20,534 nucleotides of DNA from JAYZDB01 sp036338025. Its GTDB lineage: Bacteria; Planctomycetota; UBA1135; UBA2386. Below the pieces are notes generated by a model that saw nothing but the letters and a program-made list of their open reading frames with translations, was not told the origin of the DNA and searched no databases. The DNA is taken from positions 1-20,534 of the forward strand of contig JAYZDB010000205.1 in the NCBI GenBank assembly GCA_036338025.1, written 5' to 3'. Positions 1-5,702 of the stretch are shown one piece after another; within the stretch, counting starts at the first letter, position 1, and the number at the start of each line of letters is the position of its first letter. The position numbers were made by a program, and so were the translations under genes.

Positions 1-864
1 GACGGTCACCCGGACTTCTTTGCCCACCTGGCACGGCTGGCATTCAGCGAAGAGAAGGTGGACGAAGCCTGGGAGATGGCCCTGCGCGGTTTGCGACGGA
101 TCTACGAGCGCAGTGCGCGGTCCAGCGAGTGGGAGGATCACGAGCAGGATCTCGGTCTCCTGCTGCGTTATCTCAGCGATCACCTGCAGGATCATCCGGC
201 GCCGCCCGAGGTTGTCGAAGCGCTCACCGAGCTGGCCGGACAACTGAGGGTGCCGGAGGACCACCTCGATCTCGGCCACTGCTTGCGACACCTCGGTGAG
301 ACCGAGTTGGCGCGAGAGGAGCTCGCGGTCGGCCTGGCGAGCGACATCGACGGCGAGAATCGTGACGAAGGGATCCGTGGATTGTTGACCATGCAGGTCG
401 AGGACTTCGAGCGGCGGTTTGTCGTGGCAGTCGATGAGTTGGCGCTCGAACCGCAACCGGAGCACGCGATCGAGGAGATGCAGGTGTTCCTCGGCGTGCA
501 ACCGGAGTTCTGGCCGGCCCTGTTCTTCCTGGCGGTCGGCTACAAGCGGCTCGGGGATGAGGACAAGGCCCTCGACACCTTTGCGGAGGCCCTGGCCGTC
601 TCACCTTCGCAGCCTGAGGTCCTGTTCGAGATGGGCGAGTTGTTCGACCGGCGCGGCAACCCCAAGCGGGCCCTCGAGTGCGTCGAGGAGGCACTGCAAT
701 CCCAGCCCGACGAGCCGAAGTTGTCGGCCGCGATGGCGCGCTACTGCGAGCGGCTCGGGCGCATCGACGAGGCCCGGGTGGCGATTGCCTCGGCGATCGA
801 GCTCGACCCGGATTCGGTGGAGTATCAAGCGCTGCGGGACCGCTTGTTTACCAACGATTCCTGA
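1..864 (+). CDS. TPR-repeat protein, 5' end outside the window
   Basis: An open frame runs from base 1 to the TGA at 862-864, giving 287 residues with no start seen; it is in frame from the first base, and the GTG at 58 is probably an internal valine. The protein is all helical and acidic. The last 150 residues show tetratricopeptide-type helix pairs, for example PALFFLAVGYKRLGDEDKAL, then PEVLFEMGELFDRRGNPKRA with ALECVEEALQSQPDEP, then an AIELDPDS-type end. TPR proteins are scaffolds for protein-protein contacts, so no enzymatic role can be given. The first visible half is also helical but matches the TPR consensus poorly. It ends 51 bp from the convergent protease gene, and I see no clear terminator in that gap. 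The TPR assignment is solid; partner and pathway are unknown. Confidence 0.85.
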   Translation, partial: DGHPDFFAHLARLAFSEEKVDEAWEMALRGLRRIYERSARSSEWEDHEQDLGLLLRYLSDHLQDHPAPPEVVEALTELAGQLRVPEDHLDLGHCLRHLGETELAREELAVGLASDIDGENRDEGIRGLLTMQVEDFERRFVVAVDELALEPQPEHAIEEMQVFLGVQPEFWPALFFLAVGYKRLGDEDKALDTFAEALAVSPSQPEVLFEMGELFDRRGNPKRALECVEEALQSQPDEPKLSAAMARYCERLGRIDEARVAIASAIELDPDSVEYQALRDRLFTNDS

Positions 865-915
865 ACCACCGATTCGACCGGGCGCCGCCGCGTCTGCTGT
901 CGAACAGTCTCTGGA

Positions 916-2109
916 TTACCGAGGTGCCGGCGTCAGCAGTTGTGCGAGCCGCTTTTGTTCGGGAGTCATCGGCCGAGCCTTGGATTTCAGCACGAAGCTC
1001 ATCCCGATCTTGTCCAGCCACTTGCGGATCGAGGGCATCGGAGTGAGCAGACCCATGTGGGGGATGACCACCGGGTTGCCACGGCCGTGGGTGTAGATCT
1101 TGGAGAACACGCCGACCAGCTCGCGGGAGTTGGCCAGGTAGACACCACCGCCGGAGTTGCCGAAGTAGGTCGGGGCGTTGATCATCCAGTAGTTCGCACC
1201 GTTGAGTTCGTTGTGCAAGCTGCTGACCTCGCCCTGGGTCGGGATCGGGTCGTTGCCGAGCGGACAGCCGACTGCGTAGATTCCATCCCAGACCCGGAGG
1301 CTCTTGGAGGTCTGCTGGTCGCAAACCCGTGCGACCTTGGTGAACTGCACCTTGGAGCGGAGCTTGATCAGCGCGGCGTCGATGTGGGCCTCGTGGGCGA
1401 CCATGTCGCCCTTGACTTCCTTCTTTTTGCCCTTGTCCAGGTAGACCGTGATCGCCAGGCCTTCGCGCTTGGCCCGCGGGGTGTCCGCGAGGATGTTGCG
1501 GATCACGTGGTAGGACGTCAGGGCGTAGGTATCGAATGCCTTGGTCTTCAGGTTCTTCTCGGAGTAGATCAGGGTTCCGGAGCCGACTGTGTCATCGCCG
1601 TTGAGCTGGATGGATGGTGCGAGCAGTTCGCGGGTCAGTGCGCTCGAGTCGCGCCGCAGCGCGTTGGCCAGCACGGCGATATCCTGCTGGGTCTGCCGCA
1701 AGAAGGCCGAGTCCGAGTCGTGGCTCGTACGCATCTCCTGGTGGTAGGCGCTGACGGTGTCCTGTGTGCGTGAGATATCGAGCTTCAGCTGGGCTTCGAC
1801 CAGGGCGGCCTGGCGTTTGGCCTGCCCGATCTCGATGCGCAGTTTCTGGGTGTCGACGGAGCGGTAAGTGGCTTCCGCGACCTGCTTCTCAAGGTCGACG
1901 ATCTTCGCGGTCAATTCCTGGATGATGGCTACGCGGATGCTGTCGAGTTCTTCCTTGGAGCTCGCGCTCTCAACCGTCGTGCGGACCAGCTTCTTGAGCT
2001 CGGTGACCTCGTCGTCCTGGACGTTGAGGCGCGCGATCTGGCTGTGGAACGAGGCCAAGACGACCAGGATTACCAGTCCACCAAGGACTTCCACGAGGAT
2101 TCGATTCAT
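916..2109 (-). CDS. Membrane-anchored coiled-coil trypsin-like serine protease
   Basis: 397 residues. An N-terminal hydrophobic segment (about residues 4-21) acts as an uncleaved anchor or signal. Residues 30-165 form a long charged helical region with heptad character, a probable coiled coil. The rest is a chymotrypsin-fold (S1/trypsin-like-2) protease domain: His201 in ALTSYHVI, Asp244 in HIDAALIKL and Ser319 in FGNSGGGVY make a complete catalytic triad, with a GCPLG segment before the Ser. There is no PDZ domain after the protease, so this is not a standard DegP/HtrA; the coiled coil could do the oligomerisation that PDZ domains or other elements do elsewhere. The catalytic domain should face the periplasm. 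The ATG at 2109 has AGGA about 10 nt upstream. The gene is divergent from ribBA across 636 bp. Substrate unknown. Confidence 0.85.
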   Translation of the reverse strand: MNRILVEVLGGLVILVVLASFHSQIARLNVQDDEVTELKKLVRTTVESASSKEELDSIRVAIIQELTAKIVDLEKQVAEATYRSVDTQKLRIEIGQAKRQAALVEAQLKLDISRTQDTVSAYHQEMRTSHDSDSAFLRQTQQDIAVLANALRRDSSALTRELLAPSIQLNGDDTVGSGTLIYSEKNLKTKAFDTYALTSYHVIRNILADTPRAKREGLAITVYLDKGKKKEVKGDMVAHEAHIDAALIKLRSKVQFTKVARVCDQQTSKSLRVWDGIYAVGCPLGNDPIPTQGEVSSLHNELNGANYWMINAPTYFGNSGGGVYLANSRELVGVFSKIYTHGRGNPVVIPHMGLLTPMPSIRKWLDKIGMSFVLKSKARPMTPEQKRLAQLLTPAPR

Positions 2110-2361
2110 GACGATGCCGTTCCTAAGTTGTTGGCCGACTTGGCCTTTGCTTTGAATTGGATCGTCTTGAAAATCTGCGAAGTTGAAGCAAAAGCCGCTG
2201 GCGGGCGCGGCATCGGGGCGATGCGAGGGTCTTGCGTTGCCAAGCTTGCCATCGCATGGCGAGGCTGCGCACAGCTGCCCGGCACGAGAATCCGGCGAAT
2301 TGGCCGCCCATTTTCGATGCGGTTCGAAACACTCTGCACCCGACTGACGGATCTGGGCACA

Positions 2362-2405
2362 GTGTGGGAGTGGTGGAGGCGCCGGGCCGGTGTGGGAGTG
2401 ATGGA
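2362..2405. repeat. Direct repeat pair, 16 bp, one mismatch
   Basis: GTGTGGGAGTGGTGGA (2362-2377) recurs as GTGTGGGAGTGATGGA (2390-2405), starts 28 bp apart. It lies in non-coding sequence between the protease gene and ribBA. Paired sites like this can be regulator binding sites, but chance similarity in G/T-rich sequence is also possible. Confidence 0.5.
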
Positions 2406-2412
2406 TATGTGG

Positions 2413-2631
2413 TCACTCTGGACTTTTGGCCCCAGCGTTTGCTACGCATGGACAGGCAGTCCGGGGTCGCTGGGCGGCAGGCGGTGACCAAGGTCCCGAT
2501 GCTACCGGCGGGATGGTGCGTTCCTCGGGGTTGGGCCCCGCATCGGTCACGGCTTGTCCTGCCGGGTCGCGTCTCGATACACCGCTGGCCGCCAGACCCG
2601 CTAGAATGGCGGCCAGCAGCCCCGGACCCAT
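2413..2631 (-). CDS. Possible small secreted protein (uncertain)
   Basis: A 72-codon frame opens at an ATG (2631, minus strand) with GGGAG five bases upstream, a good ribosome binding site. The product starts with a hydrophobic stretch, MGPGLLAAILAGLAASGVS, that could be a signal peptide or anchor, followed by a Pro/Ala-rich tail with a CPC motif. Third-position G+C is only moderate (about 62% by hand count) and lower than expected for neighbouring genes, and no family is recognised. The hydrophobic part coincides with the 11-bp inverted repeat at 2584-2617, so the frame may be a by-product of that palindrome. A longer in-frame start exists at 2712. It could equally be non-coding leader of ribBA. 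Confidence 0.25.
   Translation of the reverse strand: MGPGLLAAILAGLAASGVSRRDPAGQAVTDAGPNPEERTIPPVASGPWSPPAAQRPRTACPCVANAGAKSPE
2584..2617. repeat. Perfect 11-bp inverted repeat upstream of ribBA
   Basis: GCTGGCCGCCA (2584-2594) pairs with TGGCGGCCAGC (2607-2617) across a 12-nt loop. It is a very stable G/C-rich hairpin starting about 160 nt before the ribBA ATG, with no T-run after it on either strand, so it is not a standard intrinsic terminator. It could be a leader structure or an operator. Confidence 0.6.
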
Positions 2632-2745
2632 CCGAGCTCCCACCGCCTGGTGGGGGGGTGGCACGGCGCTGGCGTTTTCGGATGGTTGCATCCGGAGCGT
2701 CTCGACGGACACTACCCGGTTCCTTCCTATCCCGATCCTGATTGC

Positions 2746-3978
2746 ATGACGTTCTCCTCCATACCAGACATCCTCGAAGACCTGCGCAGCGGCAAGCCGA
2801 TCATTCTCGTGGACGATCCCAGCCGTGAGAACGAGGGCGACCTCTGTTTTGCCGCCGAGTTCGCGACCAAGGAACTGGTCAACTTCATGGCCAAGGATGC
2901 CCGTGGCCTGATCTGCCTGGCGTTGGACTCTTCGATCTGCGACGCGCTACATCTCGATCCGCAGGTCAGCCAGAACGAGACCCGTTACGGCACTGCCTTC
3001 ACCGTCAGCATCGAGGCACGCGAAGGAGTCACCACCGGTATTTCCGCTGGCGACCGTGCGACCACGATCCTGGCCGCGGTGCGCGAAGGTGCGGTGGCAT
3101 CGGATCTCGTGCGACCCGGCCACGTGTTTCCGCTGCGTGCCCGCGACGGCGGTGTCCTGGTTCGCACCGGTCAGACCGAGGGCATCGTCGATCTGTGTCG
3201 CCTCGCGGAGCTGCGGCCAGCCGGCGTGATCTGCGAGATCATGAACGACGACGGCTCGATGGCGCGCTTGCCCGAGCTGGAGAAGTTCCGCGACAAGCAC
3301 GACATCAAGATGTGTTCGATCGCGTCTCTGGTCGAATACCGTCGCCGGCGCGAGCGGATCATCGAGCGGGTCGCAACGGCGAACATGCCGACCCGCTCAG
3401 GCCCGTTCGAGAGCTTTACCTACCGCAGCACGATCGATGGACGAACCCACATGGCGCTGTGCAAGGGCATCAGTTGCCCGCCCGAATCGGGTGGCCGATT
3501 CCCCCCGATCGAAGAACCGGTGTTGGTTCGGGTGCACTCCCAGTGCCTGACCGGAGACGTCTTCGGTTCCATGCGCTGTGACTGTGGTGAGCAGTTGGAA
3601 CGGGCGATGCAAGCGATCCAGGCGGAGGGCCGCGGGATCCTGCTCTACATCGGGCAGGAGGGCCGGGGTATCGGTCTCGCCCACAAGATGAGGGCCTACG
3701 CCTTGCAGGACGATGGCTACGACACGGTGGAGGCCAACGTCAAGTTGGGCTTCAAGCCCGACGAGCGCGAGTTCGGGACCGGCGCGCAGATCCTGCACGA
3801 TCTCGGGGCGCGGCAGCTGCGCCTGCTGACCAACAACCCCAAGAAGCTGACGGGCCTGAACGGCTACGGGCTCCAAGTGGTCGAGCAAGTGCCCCTGAAG
3901 ATCGAGCCGAATCCCCACAACGAGAAGTACTTGCGGACCAAGCGGGAAAAGATGGGGCACCTGCTCGAAGGGGACTGA
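2746..3978 (+). CDS. ribBA: Bifunctional DHBP synthase / GTP cyclohydrolase II
   Basis: 410 residues from the ATG at 2746, where homology begins; the frame is open further upstream but that part is not RibB-like. Residues 1-205 are 3,4-dihydroxy-2-butanone-4-phosphate synthase, which converts ribulose 5-phosphate to the four-carbon riboflavin precursor: DDPSRENEGDL (23-33), RPGHVFPL (123-130), VICEIMNDDGSMARLPEL (161-178). Residues 215-405 are GTP cyclohydrolase II, which opens GTP in the first committed step of the purine branch: Zn-binding Cys267, Cys278 and Cys280 in SQCLTGDVFGSMRCDCGEQL, QEGRGIGL (304-311), GTGAQILHDLG, and LLTNNPKK. One oddity: the motif usually GHTE reads GQTE, with Gln143 where the metal-binding His is expected. 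No other riboflavin gene is nearby and no FMN riboswitch is recognised upstream. Confidence 0.95.
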   Translation: MTFSSIPDILEDLRSGKPIILVDDPSRENEGDLCFAAEFATKELVNFMAKDARGLICLALDSSICDALHLDPQVSQNETRYGTAFTVSIEAREGVTTGISAGDRATTILAAVREGAVASDLVRPGHVFPLRARDGGVLVRTGQTEGIVDLCRLAELRPAGVICEIMNDDGSMARLPELEKFRDKHDIKMCSIASLVEYRRRRERIIERVATANMPTRSGPFESFTYRSTIDGRTHMALCKGISCPPESGGRFPPIEEPVLVRVHSQCLTGDVFGSMRCDCGEQLERAMQAIQAEGRGILLYIGQEGRGIGLAHKMRAYALQDDGYDTVEANVKLGFKPDEREFGTGAQILHDLGARQLRLLTNNPKKLTGLNGYGLQVVEQVPLKIEPNPHNEKYLRTKREKMGHLLEGD

Positions 3979-4075
3979 CCCGGGTAGCTCGCCTGCTGGA
4001 TATCCGCAGTGGCGTAGACGCCGTAGACACCGTAGCTTGGGGCCTTGGAGTGGGCGCCTGGGCGCGGGTCCCTTG

Positions 4076-4103
4076 CTGACGGGCCTGGGGGTTTCCACGT
4101 CAG
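4076..4103. promoter_or_regulatory. Inverted repeat CTGACG/CGTCAG before sigma gene
   Basis: CTGACG (4076-4081) and CGTCAG (4098-4103) are separated by 16 nt and followed by AAAAA. It sits in the roughly 200-bp gap between ribBA and the sigma factor gene, about 80 bp before the sigma start. With no T-run after it on the plus strand it is not an obvious ribBA terminator; an operator or weak hairpin is possible. Two imperfect copies of GTAGACRCC occur just upstream, at about 4014-4031. Confidence 0.3.
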
Positions 4104-4181
4104 AAAAACCGTCCTCGCTGGCCAGGCTGGCGGGAAGAAATCGCCGGCTCGGCCTTCTAAGGCTGCGTGTACGCCCTCAAG

Positions 4182-4796
4182 ATGACCAACCTCTCAGACG
4201 AAGCCCTCATCGATGCCATCCTTGGTGGTAGCGAGTCGGCTTTCGAGCAGTTGGTCGAACGGCATCAGAACCGCTTGTTCGGCCTGCTTCGGCGCCTGGT
4301 GAGGGATCAGTTCGCGGTCGAAGACCTCGCTCAGGAGGTGTTCGTGAAGGTGTTCCAGAAGCTCCACACCTTCAATCGGAATGCGGCCTTCTTCACCTGG
4401 GTGTATCGGATCGCCGTAAACGCGGCTACCGATTACCTGGAGCGTCAGGGCCGCCGCAAACTCCGGCTGCTGGAAGATCCCAGCGTCCTGGATTTTGCTG
4501 CCATGGATCAACGCCGTGATCGCGAAGCCGACCTGGCCGGGGCAGCGGAGCCCCTCATGGAGGAGGAGTTGCGGCGGGTGACCCGCGAGATACTCGAGTC
4601 CCTGCCGGAGAAGTACCGCACCATCCTCGTTCTGCGTGAGTACGAAGAACTATCCTATACAGACATGGCCGAGGTTCTGGGGTGCAGCATGGGCACCGTG
4701 GAATCGAGGTTGTTTCGAGCGCGCAAGCGCTTCAAGGACGCCATCGAGCGTCAACACCCGGATCTGGCGCCAGCCAACCGTGGAGGCCGATCATGA
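4182..4796 (+). CDS. ECF-family RNA polymerase sigma factor
   Basis: 204 residues from the ATG at 4182; an in-frame GTG at 4167 would add five residues, and neither has a strong ribosome binding site. Sigma region 2 spans about residues 22-92: AFEQLVERHQNRLFGLLRRL, FAVEDLAQEVFVKVFQKL, FFTWVYRIAVNAATDYLERQ. A linker of about 35 acidic residues follows, then sigma region 4 at about 130-186 with LPEKYRTILVLREYEELSY and the helix-turn-helix DMAEVLGCSMGTVESRLFRA. There is no region 1.1 or 3, so it is group 4 (extracytoplasmic function). It should direct RNA polymerase to a dedicated promoter set when its anti-sigma lets go. Its stop overlaps the next start in ATGA, implying translational coupling to the anti-sigma-like protein. 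The stress or signal is not visible. Confidence 0.95.
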   Translation: MTNLSDEALIDAILGGSESAFEQLVERHQNRLFGLLRRLVRDQFAVEDLAQEVFVKVFQKLHTFNRNAAFFTWVYRIAVNAATDYLERQGRRKLRLLEDPSVLDFAAMDQRRDREADLAGAAEPLMEEELRRVTREILESLPEKYRTILVLREYEELSYTDMAEVLGCSMGTVESRLFRARKRFKDAIERQHPDLAPANRGGRS

Positions 4797-5278
4797 AGAG
4801 ACTCAGCAAGACAGACGAACTCCTACTCGCTCGCTACCTGGACGGTGAGATGACAGCCGGTCAACGGGCGGACTTCGAGAGCCGACTTGCCGAGGACCCT
4901 GCCCTGCAGGCCGCCGAGGCCGAAGCGCGGCAGCAGAGCGGTGCAATTCGAGATAGTGATCCCCTGCTGTTTGGTAGCCGGATTCCAGTCGGGTTTGCGA
5001 CATCGGTTGTCCAATCCGTACGGCAGATGCCGTCCCGCGAGGACCTGATCGCCAAGGGTGTCGAAGAGGAAGCGGTGTTCGTGGCCATCGGTCATGCGCG
5101 TCGCCTGCTGACCGCCGCCGTGGTGGTATGCGGGGTGTCGTTGTTGTTTGGTCTGAAGGTGCTGGTCGCCCCGGATACGGGTTCGTTGCAGGCCAGCCAG
5201 CAAGAACTGCAGGAACTGGACAAGAAGGTCAAGGAGATGAAGACCGCCGAACTCCAGCGATTGCGGCAAAACCGCTAA
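4793..5278 (+). CDS. Anti-sigma factor-like single-pass membrane protein
   Basis: 161 residues, starting inside the sigma factor stop codon (ATGA overlap). The N-terminus KTDELLLARYLDGEMTAGQR with the following FESRLAEDPALQA helix resembles the start of anti-sigma domains of the RsiW/RseA type, but it lacks the HxxxCxxC residues of the zinc-binding ZAS class. One transmembrane helix lies at about 104-126 (LLTAAVVVCGVSLLFGLKVLV), followed by a short coiled-coil tail with a repeating QELQELDKKVKEMK pattern. The expected topology is cytoplasmic N-terminus and extracytoplasmic tail. Position directly after an ECF sigma gene is the main support for an anti-sigma role. Release by regulated proteolysis would be typical of the class but is not shown here. 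Confidence 0.7.
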   Translation: MKRLSKTDELLLARYLDGEMTAGQRADFESRLAEDPALQAAEAEARQQSGAIRDSDPLLFGSRIPVGFATSVVQSVRQMPSREDLIAKGVEEEAVFVAIGHARRLLTAAVVVCGVSLLFGLKVLVAPDTGSLQASQQELQELDKKVKEMKTAELQRLRQNR

Positions 5279-5288
5279 GCGTTTGACG

Positions 5289-5699
5289 ATGCAATCTGGC
5301 AGCCAGTTGAAGCGATGGATGACAGGCATAGGGCTGGCCGGTGTGGCAGCGGGGACGGCGATCGGTCTGGCGATGCCGGAGGTCTACGCGTCGGTGTTTC
5401 CGCCGGCGCTGGACGACGACCCACACCTTGTTCGCATGCGCGAACGGTACGATCTGGACACGGACCAGATGCGCCTGATTCGCACCGTGATCAAGGACCG
5501 GCAAGCCAGGATCATGACCTATGTGGTCTCGGGTGGGCAATTGTCGACTGAGATGGAGAACACCGTCAAGATGATTGAGCGCCAGGCGGACGATCGAATT
5601 GACGCCGTACTGGATTCGCAGCAGCGCGAGCAGTACAGAAAAGACAAGCAACTCGAACCACTACGGGGCGGATCGCAATCCCGAACCAGGAAGAAGTAG
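5289..5699 (+). CDS. Small exported Spy/CpxP-like helical protein
   Basis: 136 residues from the ATG at 5289, which is 10 nt after the anti-sigma stop; a TTG at 5283 in frame is an alternative. There is a hydrophobic N-terminal segment at about 12-33 (signal or anchor). The rest is helical: LVRMRERYDLDTDQMRLIRT, then MIERQADDRIDAVLDSQQRE. The pattern of an L-D-xx-Q helix start and a later L-DSQQREQY resembles the LTxxQ repeats of periplasmic Spy/CpxP/ZraP proteins, which sense or chaperone in envelope stress. The match is weak and rests on pattern only. Position between the anti-sigma gene and the GspL/PilM-like gene (3 nt to its ATG) suggests a sensor feeding the sigma/anti-sigma pair, which is an inference. 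Confidence 0.6.
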   Translation: MQSGSQLKRWMTGIGLAGVAAGTAIGLAMPEVYASVFPPALDDDPHLVRMRERYDLDTDQMRLIRTVIKDRQARIMTYVVSGGQLSTEMENTVKMIERQADDRIDAVLDSQQREQYRKDKQLEPLRGGSQSRTRKK

Positions 5700-5702
5700 C
5701 GC

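Larger units (their letters stand above)
2110..2745. other. 636-bp leader region between protease and ribBA
   Basis: This long gap lies between two divergently oriented genes. The longer frames on the plus strand here have no recognisable domain and skewed composition, so I treat them as non-coding. What it does hold: a 16-bp direct repeat with one mismatch (2362-2377 and 2390-2405), a 5-bp G/C inverted repeat (2526-2530 with 2536-2540), a perfect 11-bp inverted repeat (2584-2617), and one possible short minus-strand gene (2413-2631). No convincing -35/-10 pair stands out for either flanking gene. It is long enough to hold two promoters and a structured leader for ribBA, but no known riboswitch class is recognised. 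Confidence 0.5.

Noticed and set aside
2504..2511. ACCGGCGG, a fragment of the FMN riboswitch (RFN) consensus, upstream of ribBA
   Set aside because: Only this 8-nt piece fits. The rest of the highly conserved aptamer core (GGGTGAAATTCCC and GCCGACGGT parts) is missing, so it is chance.
2232..2741. Open plus-strand frames across the ribBA leader (2232-2741 and 2426-2749)
   Set aside because: No domain, Arg/Pro/Trp-rich composition typical of non-coding GC-rich DNA, and they overlap each other and the hairpins.
2650..2745. Longer ribBA start adding 32 residues
   Set aside because: RibB homology starts at the ATG at 2746; the extra part is Trp/Pro/Gly-rich leader sequence.
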